From positions 434,001 through 498,000 of the forward strand of contig JAHJTN010000005.1 of the NCBI GenBank assembly GCA_018829465.1: 64,000 bases of DNA. The letters run 5' to 3'. Of this stretch, positions 1 through 8,269 are shown piece after piece. Both the position numbers and the translations under genes were made by a program. Position 1 is the stretch's first letter. Each line of letters opens with the position of its first letter. This DNA is from Bacteroidota bacterium. Lineage in GTDB: Bacteria > Bacteroidota > Bacteroidia > Flavobacteriales > Flavobacteriaceae. Under the pieces are notes generated by a model. It ran no database searches and was not told the DNA's origin. It saw only the letters and a list, made by a program, of their open reading frames with translations.

Positions 1-1947
1 TGTATCGGTCTGCTGTCTGTCTCTTGTGTGGACGACGACGACTTTGGCATTCCGCCGTTGGTTTGTAACGAACCCGGCATCACTGCGAACAAAACCGTAC
101 AACAAGTTTTTGACGAAGCACCCGCTTCTCCTGCTCAATTTACCGAAGATGACATCATAGAAGCCTATGCGGTTTCGAGCGATGAAGGCGGTAATTTTTT
201 CAAAACCATTTCCTTTCAAACACTTGATGGCAGTGCGGCCTTTAGTTTGTCATTAGATGAAACCAATACTTATTTAATTTACGAACCCGGAAGAAAAGTG
301 TTTTTTAAACTGAAAGATTTGTTCCGACGCATAGATTTCAACCAACTTGAAATTGGGGCATTGTTTGGCAATGATATCGGACGGATTGCCGAGCCTGAAG
401 TAGAAAATTTCTTAGTGCGCTCGTGTGAAATCATTGATGAAGACCAATTGGTACAACGCATTTCTCTAAACGAAGTTTCCGACCAATACCTCAATAGATT
501 GATTGAATTTACAGATGTTCAGTTTAAGGATAATGAGCTTGGTGGCAACTATTTTGATCCAAACAATGTACTCGGCGGTGCAACCAACAGAAGAATTACC
601 GACGCATTTGGATTTGAACTTATCTTTAGAACCAGTGAGTTTGCAGACTTTGCCGGCAGTCCGGTTCCTGAAGGAAACGGCACCATACGCGGGGTACTGA
701 CCAAGTTCAACAACGATTTTCAGTTTTTTGCACGTACAGAAGCCGATATCCAATTGACCAATCCACGCCAAGATTTCAACAGAATTGGCATAGGAGCCGT
801 TCGCACTTTTACGCAAGACGTAACCATCAACGACACGCGTTTTGTGGAAGGCATCGTTACGCTATCAGGTAATAACGAAGACAACATCACGGCTCGCAAT
901 GCGGTATTGCAAGATGAAACCGGCGGTATTGTCATTCGGTTTACGGCCGACGGCCACGATTTGTTGGAAGGTGATCGGGTAAGAATTTTAGTGCAAGGAC
1001 TCACTGTGGACACCTTTGCCGGACAAACCCAATTGACAAACATTCCTTTTAACGGTGAAGTAAACGGCGTGGCGCAAGTAGAAGTCTTGGCACAAAACCA
1101 ACCCCTGCCTGCTCCAAAAGTGGTGAGTATCACAGAAGCTTTGACCAACGCCTATGAGTCACAACTCATACAGATAGATAATGTGCAGTTTATCAATGAC
1201 CAGCTGGCACTTACCTACTCCGGTGAACGAAACATCACAGATTGCTCAGACAACCTACGCGTATTTACCAGAACATCCGCCTCGTTCAGCGGGCAGCAAG
1301 TTGCCCAAGGCAATGGCAGCATAGTCGGGATAGCCAACATCACCAACACAACCGAATTGCTACTCCGCAACTTAGATGGTGTAGCCGGCATGACCGGAAC
1401 TCGCTGTACAGAACCCACACCCATTTTCCTCGAAAACTTTGAATCTATTGCCACGGTGGGCAACAATCGTCCTGTGGCACTAACCGGTTGGCAAAGTATC
1501 TCTACAAACGGTGGTGTAGAAAACTGGGAAGCCCGATCTTTTAGTGGCAACAAATACGCACAAGCCTCCGCTTTTGGAATTTCTGAACAAATGAACGTTT
1601 GGCTCATCACGCCGGCCATAGACTTGTCTGCTACAAGCAACGAAACCTTCTCGTTAGAATACACACAGAATTTCTACAATGGCGATGCGCTTAAAGTAAA
1701 ATATTCTACAGATTATGACGGCTCCGGGAATCCGGCAAACTTCACCTGGACCGAAATAACTAATGATTTAAGCATCACGCAGCGAAACACTTCCGGATTC
1801 ATGTCCGGCTTTGTGAAAACAAATGAAGTGGATGTCAGCAACATCCAAGGCAATGTATTTTTCGCCTTCGAATACACCGGAACTTCCACAGGTGTCACCA
1901 CAACCATTCAAATTGATAACATTACCATCAAGGGAATCAATGAATAG
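1..1947 (+). CDS. DUF5689 / choice-of-anchor J lipoprotein (5' partial)
   Basis: The reading frame is open to the left edge, so the gene starts outside the window. The first visible residues read CIGLLSVSC followed by VDDDDFG: the LSVSC stretch is a lipobox, so the mature protein would begin at the Cys encoded at 25-27 and be an exported lipoprotein; the GTG at 28 is not the start. Two DUF5689/OB-like segments follow (about residues 30-240 and 255-470 of the visible part; for example the NAVLQDETGGIVIRF strand). The C-terminal 170 residues look like a choice-of-anchor J jelly-roll domain (FLENFES, WLITPAIDLS). No type IX secretion C-terminal signal is obvious. Role unknown; Bacteroidota proteins of this type are surface or periplasmic and sometimes sit beside nucleases or TonB receptors. 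A terminator follows. Confidence 0.8.
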   Translation, partial: CIGLLSVSCVDDDDFGIPPLVCNEPGITANKTVQQVFDEAPASPAQFTEDDIIEAYAVSSDEGGNFFKTISFQTLDGSAAFSLSLDETNTYLIYEPGRKVFFKLKDLFRRIDFNQLEIGALFGNDIGRIAEPEVENFLVRSCEIIDEDQLVQRISLNEVSDQYLNRLIEFTDVQFKDNELGGNYFDPNNVLGGATNRRITDAFGFELIFRTSEFADFAGSPVPEGNGTIRGVLTKFNNDFQFFARTEADIQLTNPRQDFNRIGIGAVRTFTQDVTINDTRFVEGIVTLSGNNEDNITARNAVLQDETGGIVIRFTADGHDLLEGDRVRILVQGLTVDTFAGQTQLTNIPFNGEVNGVAQVEVLAQNQPLPAPKVVSITEALTNAYESQLIQIDNVQFINDQLALTYSGERNITDCSDNLRVFTRTSASFSGQQVAQGNGSIVGIANITNTTELLLRNLDGVAGMTGTRCTEPTPIFLENFESIATVGNNRPVALTGWQSISTNGGVENWEARSFSGNKYAQASAFGISEQMNVWLITPAIDLSATSNETFSLEYTQNFYNGDALKVKYSTDYDGSGNPANFTWTEITNDLSITQRNTSGFMSGFVKTNEVDVSNIQGNVFFAFEYTGTSTGVTTTIQIDNITIKGINE

Positions 1948-1968
1948 GTCATAACTCTTTTTTCTTCC

Positions 1969-2007
1969 AAACCTCACCGGCGATAAAAAACCAGTGAGGT
2001 TTTTTTA
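1969..2007 (+). terminator. Rho-independent terminator after the DUF5689 gene
   Basis: Inverted repeat AACCTCAC (1969-1976) and GTGAGGTT (1994-2001), followed by a T run to 2007. It lies 21 bases after the stop codon and closes the first gene. Confidence 0.85.
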
Positions 2008-2078
2008 ATTTCATCGCGCAGCTTTCTATATGAGCTTGGAGAGAATTTCTCTCTAAATAAGATGCTAACAATCTTTTT

Positions 2079-2107
2079 AGGCGTAAATTTGTGTAAACTA
2101 CACGCCT
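2079..2107 (+). promoter_or_regulatory. -7 element inside an inverted repeat, upstream of the ATP-cone gene
   Basis: TAAATTTG at 2084-2091 fits the Bacteroidota -7 consensus TAnnTTTG. It is enclosed by the inverted repeat AGGCGT (2079-2084) and ACGCCT (2102-2107), which would place a possible operator across the promoter and transcription start. There is no TTG at the usual -33 distance, so an activator or a weak promoter is possible. The operator role is inference. Confidence 0.4.
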
Positions 2108-2114
2108 TAGCCTC

Positions 2115-2963
2115 ATGGAAGCTCATACAGTTACTTTGTATAAATATTCCGGGGAAGAAGAGCCGTTTTCTCAGGAGAAATTGAAGGCTTCCCTCAAGCA
2201 ATCCGGTGCCGGCGATGAAGTGATTGATAGGGTCTTGCATCAAATTATTACTGAAGTAACCGAAAACACCAGTACCAAACAGATCCATCAAAGAGCTTTT
2301 CAGCTTTTAAAGCAGCAAAAATCATATTTTGCAGCAAAATATAAACTCAAACGAGCGCTTTTCGAGTTGGGCCCTACGGGCTATCCCTTTGAAAAATTTA
2401 CGGCTAAAATTTTTGAAGCACAGGGCGATCAAGTTGAAGTTGGTAAGATAGTATCGGGCAAGTGTGTGAATCATGAAATAGATGTTTTTTGTATGAACCG
2501 TGAAAATGTGAAACTGGTTGAATGCAAATTTCATTCTGAACAAGGAAGACCCTGTGATGTAAAAATACCCTTGTATATACGTGCCCGTTTTGACGATATT
2601 TTTCAAAACTGGCACAAAGATTTTTCCCATTTGCCCAAAGCAAAAGGTTGGCTGGTTACCAACACCCGTTTTACAGATGATGCCTACCGGTATGGAACTT
2701 GTGCCGAATTAAACCTGTTGAGTTGGGATATACCCAAAGGGAACAGTCTGAAAAATTTGGTCGATTTATATGGTCTTTATCCAATAACCTGCCTGACGCG
2801 GTTGACCCGAGCAGAAAAACAGCAATTGGTGGAAATGGATATTGTACTCTGCCAAGAACTGATAAACCGCCATGACCTGCTACACAAAATTGGGCTTTCT
2901 AAAAAAAGAATTGTCGGTACGATGGGTGAAGTCCGTTTTTTATGTCAAAATATCCCGCACTGA
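2115..2963 (+). CDS. ATP-cone domain fused to a restriction-endonuclease-like (PD-(D/E)xK) domain
   Basis: 282 residues. The N-terminal 85 residues resemble an ATP cone, the nucleotide-sensing domain of ribonucleotide reductases and NrdR (VTLYKYSGEEEPFSQEKLKASL, helices to about 85). Residues 90-230 resemble an Mrr/restriction-endonuclease fold: Glu93 in GYPFEKF, Asp123 in EIDVF, and Glu136/Lys138 in VECKFH form a plausible D-ExK catalytic set. The last 60 residues are helical. The combination suggests a DNA or RNA nuclease gated by nucleotide binding, which is inference. The next gene encodes a beta-CASP nuclease, 89 bases downstream, so the two may act together. Substrate unknown. The stop codon is the first base set of the dispersed leader repeat copy A. 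Confidence 0.7.
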   Translation: MEAHTVTLYKYSGEEEPFSQEKLKASLKQSGAGDEVIDRVLHQIITEVTENTSTKQIHQRAFQLLKQQKSYFAAKYKLKRALFELGPTGYPFEKFTAKIFEAQGDQVEVGKIVSGKCVNHEIDVFCMNRENVKLVECKFHSEQGRPCDVKIPLYIRARFDDIFQNWHKDFSHLPKAKGWLVTNTRFTDDAYRYGTCAELNLLSWDIPKGNSLKNLVDLYGLYPITCLTRLTRAEKQQLVEMDIVLCQELINRHDLLHKIGLSKKRIVGTMGEVRFLCQNIPH

Positions 2964-3060
2964 TGAAACACCTATGTAAAAATTTTGCACACAGGAGCAT
3001 GATTATCCTAGGGCGTTCCGTCTGACCTTTGAAAAACAATAAATATAAACAGATGAAAAA
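2962..3060 (+). repeat. Dispersed leader repeat, copy A (short form)
   Basis: Begins GATGAAACACC at the stop codon of the upstream gene and runs into the start codon (3053) of the next, ending ATGAAAAA. It shares GATTATCCTAGGGCGTTCC (3001-3019) exactly with copy B at 37.6 kb, and a closely similar block with copy C at 58.5 kb. The A+T-rich end, TTGAAAAACAATAAA (3029-3043), also matches copy B. It lacks the 30-base hairpin module present in B and C; 8-9 unrelated bases take its place. Orientation relative to the downstream gene is the same in all three copies. Confidence 0.85.
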
Positions 3061-4423
3061 CATACAAATACATTGTTTGGGCGGTGTGGAAGGCGTGACA
3101 GGTTCCAAATTTATCATCAAAACACCCGAGGCCAACTTGATGATAGATTGCGGCCTTTTTCAGGGTTTAAAATCGCTTCGGCTCAGCAATTGGCAAAACG
3201 TCCCTTTTGATGTATCATCACTGCATGCCGTTTTACTCACACACGGACATTTGGACCATGTGGGTTATTTGCCTCGTTTGGTGAAGCAAGGCTATCAAAA
3301 TCCGATATACGCATCTGCGCCCACGCTTAAAATTGCAGAGATTGTGCTGCGAGACAGTGCTAAAATCAATGAAGAAGAAGCCGACAAGGCAAATAAAGAG
3401 GGATATTCTAAACACCTTCCTGCCAAACCACTCTACAACACAGAAGATGTTGAAAAAACGCTCAGGCACTTCAGGGCTGTGCCGGAAAACACTTGGATGT
3501 CCTTGTCTGCAAACATCCGCTATAGATTTCGCTATGCCGGCCATATCTTGGGAGCATGCTTTATAGAACTACAGATTTTTGACAAGCGTTTTGTGTTTTC
3601 AGGAGATTTGGGCAGAAAAGACGACATACTCCTTCGCGATCCGGAAACAGCAGAGTCTGCCGATTATCTATTTATAGAAACCACCTATGGCGACCGTAAA
3701 CATCCCGAAGAAGACGTTGACAATTTTTTGCGAGAAATCATTTTAAGCACTTTAGCGAAGAAAAGTGCACTCATCATTCCGAGTTTTGCCGTGGAACGCA
3801 CACAAAGCCTCATGTTTAGACTTTGGAAATTGGTAAAACAGAACAAAGTACCTCCCATACGGATGGTTTTGGACAGTCCGATGGGAAGCAACGTTTTACA
3901 AGTTTTCGAGCAATATGCAGATTGGCACAAACTCAGCCTTGCAGATTGCCGGGAAATGTGTAAGGCATTTCAAATTGTTGAAAATTTTGGAGAAACTTGG
4001 GAGGTGATTGACACGCCCGGGGCAAAAATCGTAATCGCGGGGAGTGGTATGCTGAGCGGTGGTCGGGTTTTGACCTATCTACAGCAGTATTTGGATCATC
4101 CTGAAACAGATATTTTACTGGTCGGATTTATGGCAGAAGGCACGCGTGGCAGAAAACTTCTTGAAGGTGAGGAAGCGCTGAAAATATACGGAAAGTACTA
4201 TCCGGTAAAAGCAGCCCTGCATCAATTGGATAGCCTGTCGGCACATGCAGACCAACCTGGTCTTGTAGCATGGATTCAATCCATACCAACCGCACCGGAA
4301 AAAATTTTTTTGATCCATGGAGAACCGGCAGCTTCTGAAGCTTTTAGAAACGTGTTGACAAAGACTTGCCAATCAGAGATAATTATGCCCAAATTGTATG
4401 AAATCATCCCGTTATCTATCTGA
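3053..4423 (+). CDS. Beta-CASP metallo-beta-lactamase-fold nuclease (YSH1/CPSF73-like)
   Basis: 456 residues from the ATG at 3053; the TTG at 3029 lies inside the leader repeat and would add an unsupported MKNNKYKQ. The metal site is complete: THGHLDH (HxHxDH) near residue 69, a later AGHILG histidine, SGDLGR aspartate, then the beta-CASP insert and an RMMBL tail with LSAHADQPGL and FLIHGE. Family members (COG1236) process or degrade RNA; some act on DNA. An N-terminal GGVEGVTGS motif and lack of a signal peptide place it in the cytoplasm. It follows the ATP-cone nuclease gene, suggesting a shared nucleic-acid role, but its own upstream repeat may give it separate expression. Exact substrate not predictable. 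Confidence 0.85.
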   Translation: MKNIQIHCLGGVEGVTGSKFIIKTPEANLMIDCGLFQGLKSLRLSNWQNVPFDVSSLHAVLLTHGHLDHVGYLPRLVKQGYQNPIYASAPTLKIAEIVLRDSAKINEEEADKANKEGYSKHLPAKPLYNTEDVEKTLRHFRAVPENTWMSLSANIRYRFRYAGHILGACFIELQIFDKRFVFSGDLGRKDDILLRDPETAESADYLFIETTYGDRKHPEEDVDNFLREIILSTLAKKSALIIPSFAVERTQSLMFRLWKLVKQNKVPPIRMVLDSPMGSNVLQVFEQYADWHKLSLADCREMCKAFQIVENFGETWEVIDTPGAKIVIAGSGMLSGGRVLTYLQQYLDHPETDILLVGFMAEGTRGRKLLEGEEALKIYGKYYPVKAALHQLDSLSAHADQPGLVAWIQSIPTAPEKIFLIHGEPAASEAFRNVLTKTCQSEIIMPKLYEIIPLSI

Positions 4424-4484
4424 AAACGGAATGAAGGCAAATCGTTTGCAATATTATACCTTTGTAGAAAGATATAAATAGCAC

Positions 4485-5684
4485 ATGCTGGAAAAGGTAG
4501 ATTTATCGTATGAAAAAGTGGTTTTAGTAGGGCTGGTTACCGGCTTTCAAACCGAGGAAAAATTGCGCGAATATTTAGATGAACTTGCGTTTTTGGCCTA
4601 TACGGCAGGCGCTCAGGTTGAAAAGAGATTTGTACAAAAACTAGACCACCCCAATCCGAAAACATTCATTGGAACGGGCAAGTTGCAAGATCTTAACGAC
4701 TACATCAAGGCAGCAGAAATTGAAACCGTTATTTTTGATGATGAATTGAGTCCGGCCCAACAAAAAAACATCAGCAATTTTCTGCAATGTAAAGTATTAG
4801 ACAGAACCAATTTAATCCTCGATATTTTTGCACAACGCGCGCAAACCTCTTATGCGCGCACCCAGGTAGAATTGGCGCAATATCAATATATGCTACCACG
4901 CCTGACGGGTTTGTGGACTCACCTCGAGCGGCAAAAAGGAGGTATTGGCCTGAGAGGTCCGGGAGAAACTGAAATTGAAACAGACCGACGGATCGTTCGC
5001 GACCGCATTGCATTGTTGAAAAAGAAACTGGAAACCATAGACAAGCAAATGGCCGTACAAAGGGGCAACCGTGGATCTATGGTGCGTGTGGCTTTGGTGG
5101 GCTATACAAATGTCGGCAAATCAACCTTGATGAACGTTGTCAGTAAAGCAGATGTTTTTGCCGAAAACAAGCTTTTTGCAACACTAGACACCACTGTGCG
5201 AAAAGTTGTCATCAAAAATCTCCCTTTTTTGATGTCGGACACCGTAGGTTTCATCCGAAAATTGCCCACCCAATTGGTTGAATCTTTCAAAAGCACACTC
5301 GATGAGGTTCGCGAAGCAGACTTGTTGGTGCACGTGGTTGACATTTCGCATCCGAGTTTTGAAGACCACATTGCTGCCGTTCAAAAAATTCTCGAAGAAA
5401 TCAAGTCTGCTGACAAGCCTGTTTTGATGGTTTTTAACAAGATTGATGCTTATACGTTTGCCACGATAGACGATGATGATTTGGTCACCGAAAAGACCAA
5501 AAGTCACTTTACATTGGAGGATTGGAAAGCAACTTGGATGTCTGAAATGGGCGAAAACGCTCTGTTTATCTCAGCCCTAAACAAAGAAAACCTAGACTAT
5601 TTTAAAGAGCGGTTGTACGAAGAGGTTAAAAAAATTCATATAGAACGGTTTCCCTACAACAACTTTTTGTTTGATCTGGACTAG
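4485..5684 (+). CDS. hflX: GTPase HflX
   Basis: 399 residues, normal length. The N-terminal HflX domain contains the GTGK-containing loop (PKTFIGTGKL, about 57-67) and the glycine-rich RQKGGIGLRGPGETE stretch (149-163) with QxELA helices before it. The GTPase domain has G1 GYTNVGKST (206-214), G3 DTVGF near 252 and G4 NKID near 322. HflX binds 50S subunits and splits or rescues stalled ribosomes under stress. ATG at 4485; a good -7 element TACCTTTG lies at 4457-4464, giving a leader of only about 15-20 bases, although no TTG stands at the usual -33 distance. It is transcribed alone. Confidence 0.97.
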   Translation: MLEKVDLSYEKVVLVGLVTGFQTEEKLREYLDELAFLAYTAGAQVEKRFVQKLDHPNPKTFIGTGKLQDLNDYIKAAEIETVIFDDELSPAQQKNISNFLQCKVLDRTNLILDIFAQRAQTSYARTQVELAQYQYMLPRLTGLWTHLERQKGGIGLRGPGETEIETDRRIVRDRIALLKKKLETIDKQMAVQRGNRGSMVRVALVGYTNVGKSTLMNVVSKADVFAENKLFATLDTTVRKVVIKNLPFLMSDTVGFIRKLPTQLVESFKSTLDEVREADLLVHVVDISHPSFEDHIAAVQKILEEIKSADKPVLMVFNKIDAYTFATIDDDDLVTEKTKSHFTLEDWKATWMSEMGENALFISALNKENLDYFKERLYEEVKKIHIERFPYNNFLFDLD

Positions 5685-5750
5685 CATTGTGATTGAGAAG
5701 ATTGTGCAGCTACCCGCTCGCTGAGAATAAAAAACACTATTTGAATCATC

Positions 5751-6482
5751 ATGAAAGATGTCAATCTCACTTTTATTCTTTTGGCTTTAATCGCTGAAAT
5801 AGTCGGCACTGTTGGTGGTTTTGGCTCATCCGTATTCTTTGTCCCATTGGGTAACTTTTACTTCGATTTTCAAACGGTTTTAGGTCTAACGGCAATATTT
5901 CATCTGTCGAGCAACCTTAGCAAAATATTCTTATTTAAAAAAGGACTGAACAAGCGGTTGTTGTTGGTTATCGGAATACCATCCGTGTTATTTGTTGTTT
6001 TAGGGGGATTCCTTTCGAATATTATAGACAGTACATACTTAGAAATATCTTTAGGTATATTCTTAGTAGGATTTAGTCTTTTATTTCTAATTAAAAAATC
6101 GCTCACCATTTCTCCTAACAATAAAAACGCAATTATTGGAGGCTCCTTTTCAGGATTCTCTGCCGGACTATTAGGCACAGGAGGTGCTATAAGAGGTTTG
6201 ACAATGGCTTCATTCAATTTAGAAAAAAGTGTGTTTATTGCAACTTCTGCTTTTATCGATTTTATGATAGATTTTTCGAGAACATTCGTGTATTTTAACA
6301 ATGGATATATTCACAAACACGATCTCAAATACGTACCCTATTTGTTCGTAATTGGTGTCGTAGGTTCATTTATTGGCAAAAAGATATTACACCATATTCC
6401 TCAAAATAAATTCCGAAGACTCTCTTTATTCCTCATATTTGTTATCGGGATGATATCAATGGCCAAACTGATAAAAAAGTAA
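5751..6482 (+). CDS. TSUP/TauE-SafE family membrane permease
   Basis: 243 residues, strongly hydrophobic with about eight predicted membrane segments in two repeats; the glycine-rich GTVGGFGSS near residue 20 and GLLGTGGAIRGL in the second half are typical of TauE/SafE (TSUP) permeases. These carry sulfite, sulfonates, sulfate or other small anions; the substrate here cannot be told. The gene is more AT-rich than its neighbours (17 of 60 G+C in the line 6061-6120) and converges on merA with a 37-base gap, so it may have arrived with or beside the mercury genes. ATG at 5751. Confidence 0.85.
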   Translation: MKDVNLTFILLALIAEIVGTVGGFGSSVFFVPLGNFYFDFQTVLGLTAIFHLSSNLSKIFLFKKGLNKRLLLVIGIPSVLFVVLGGFLSNIIDSTYLEISLGIFLVGFSLLFLIKKSLTISPNNKNAIIGGSFSGFSAGLLGTGGAIRGLTMASFNLEKSVFIATSAFIDFMIDFSRTFVYFNNGYIHKHDLKYVPYLFVIGVVGSFIGKKILHHIPQNKFRRLSLFLIFVIGMISMAKLIKK

Positions 6483-6519
6483 GAATAATACAGGCCGTTG
6501 CCTTCGTAAGCAAGTGGAA

Positions 6520-8022
6520 TCAACTTGCACAGCAGCTCAGTTTTGAAACATCCTTCCCGAAGGTGATAGCCGCCAGTTTGATGCCTTCACCTAAAGTCAG
6601 ATAGGGATAGAAACTTTCTGCCAGTTCTTTCACACTTATCCCGTATTTGATGGCCATACTTAACTGTTGAATGAGTTCTCCGCCTTCGGGTGCTATAATT
6701 CTTGCGCCTATCAATGCATCGGTTTCAGGATTGCGAATCAGTTTTATAAAACCTCTGGTATCTTGAGCTGCCAAAGCTCTCGGCACATGGGTTAAATCTA
6801 ATTTTGACACCTCAAAAGGAATGCCTGCTGATTCGGCTTCCCTTTCATCCAAACCGACTCCGGCAATTTGCGGATCGGTGAAAACCACCCAGGGTAATGA
6901 AGCATAATCAAGCCCGACTCCATCGACCGAGAGGCAAGAAAAGGCCGCTTGAACAGCCATATTGCCTTCTGCCGCCGCTGTATAAACAAAAGATGGCGTA
7001 TTTGCTACATCACCGGCTGCATAAATGTTGGAGATGTTGGTTTGCATTTTTGCATTAACAATAATGTGGCCTTTCTCTGTGCATTGTAAGCCAATCTTTT
7101 CCAGACCCAATTGAGATGTGTTGGGTTTTGTACCCGTAGCTACAACTATATGCCCTTTTTCTACGATTTGAGTGATTGAACCATCCGGACATTGGCCATG
7201 TATAATGATGTCCAACCCCGATTTTTCAAATTTAACGGCTCTAAAATTGGGCAACAACTCGATGCCTTCACCTTCCATCTGTGCTACTAAAACACTTGTG
7301 ATATCCTTTGTTTGCGTGCGCAAAGGCCGGTCTGAAAATTCCATCATACGCACCCGAACACCCAAACGACGGTATGCCATGGCTATTTCCAATCCTATAT
7401 AACCTGCACCCATTATCGTCAAGCTTTGGGGTTTTTCTTCTACATCGAATAAAGTCACATGGGTGAGGTAGCCTACTTCTTTAAGTCCTTCAATGTTTGG
7501 AATGTTGGTGCTGGCGCCTGTGGCTATTAAAATGTTTGTCCCTCTATACCTTCCCAAAAGCGCGCGTTTTTCAGTATCATCTGCAAAAACTTCTATAGTT
7601 TGATGGTCTTTGAAACTAGCCCAGCCTTTAAGCATGGTCAGATTTTTAAAATCGGAGACTACATCCATATATTTTTGCTGTTGCAGTTTAGCTACCAGTG
7701 CTTTTTTGTCTCTGATAACTCGCTTGAAATCAACCTCAACGCCTTTGGGCACGATTCCTGCAAAATTGGAATGCCTAGCCTGATAGGCTGCTTCGGCAGC
7801 TCTTATCAAAGTTTTTGATGGCACACAACCTACATTCACACAAGTACCGCCAAAGTCTAAGCCGGCGTTCACCATTAAGGTCTTTAAACCCATGCTTTCT
7901 GCTTTGATAGCGGCGGAGAAAGCGGCAGAGCCGCCACCGATAATGATGAAATCAAAAGCGCCTTCTTTTTCGAAAAAAGGTACTTGGGCTGTGTAATTTT
8001 TTGTGCTGTTAATACTATTCAT
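6520..8022 (-). CDS. merA: Mercuric reductase MerA (without N-terminal HMA domain)
   Basis: 500 residues. The FAD-binding GGGSAAFSAA is at about 28-37, the redox-active disulfide motif GGTCVNVGCVPSK at about 58-70, an NAD(P) GAGYIGLE motif near 206 and the C-terminal vicinal cysteine pair in LSCCAS. The Cys-Cys tail, which hands Hg(II) to the active site, separates MerA from other pyridine nucleotide-disulfide oxidoreductases. It reduces Hg(II) to Hg(0) with NADPH in the cytoplasm. The N-terminal metal-binding NmerA domain of many MerA proteins is missing; the HMA domain of MerTP upstream may supply Hg(II) instead. Last gene of the arsR-merTP-CDF-merA operon. ATG at 8022. Confidence 0.95.
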   Translation of the reverse strand: MNSINSTKNYTAQVPFFEKEGAFDFIIIGGGSAAFSAAIKAESMGLKTLMVNAGLDFGGTCVNVGCVPSKTLIRAAEAAYQARHSNFAGIVPKGVEVDFKRVIRDKKALVAKLQQQKYMDVVSDFKNLTMLKGWASFKDHQTIEVFADDTEKRALLGRYRGTNILIATGASTNIPNIEGLKEVGYLTHVTLFDVEEKPQSLTIMGAGYIGLEIAMAYRRLGVRVRMMEFSDRPLRTQTKDITSVLVAQMEGEGIELLPNFRAVKFEKSGLDIIIHGQCPDGSITQIVEKGHIVVATGTKPNTSQLGLEKIGLQCTEKGHIIVNAKMQTNISNIYAAGDVANTPSFVYTAAAEGNMAVQAAFSCLSVDGVGLDYASLPWVVFTDPQIAGVGLDEREAESAGIPFEVSKLDLTHVPRALAAQDTRGFIKLIRNPETDALIGARIIAPEGGELIQQLSMAIKYGISVKELAESFYPYLTLGEGIKLAAITFGKDVSKLSCCAS

Positions 8023-8098
8023 GATTTCTTCTTTACTGGTTTTAGAAGGGTCAAAAAAATATTCGCAAGTAGTTTGGGGTGACTCAACTTGGCTGTTT

Positions 8099-8269
8099 TT
8101 ACAGCTTCATTATTTGAAAGTATTTTTCTATGAATGTGCGCAATGGTGAGAGGTCATCCACGTAATGTGCAACAATATTTTTCGTATGGTATAAATTTTT
8201 TGGTGTCATTGTGATACATTTAATATGCAAACAACCGAGGTTAGTGACATCCGCAATATTTGTCGCCAT
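8099..8269 (-). CDS. Possible small ORF in the mer operon, unknown
   Basis: 56 codons from ATG 8269, overlapping the end of the CDF-like gene by 29 bases, then filling the gap before merA. It begins MATNIADVTNLGCLHIKC and ends YFQIMKL. Two cysteines (GCLHIKC) could bind metal, but I do not recognise a family. It is supported only by position and the absence of another gene in this 218-base gap; it could equally be non-coding leader for merA. Confidence 0.25.
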   Translation of the reverse strand: MATNIADVTNLGCLHIKCITMTPKNLYHTKNIVAHYVDDLSPLRTFIEKYFQIMKL

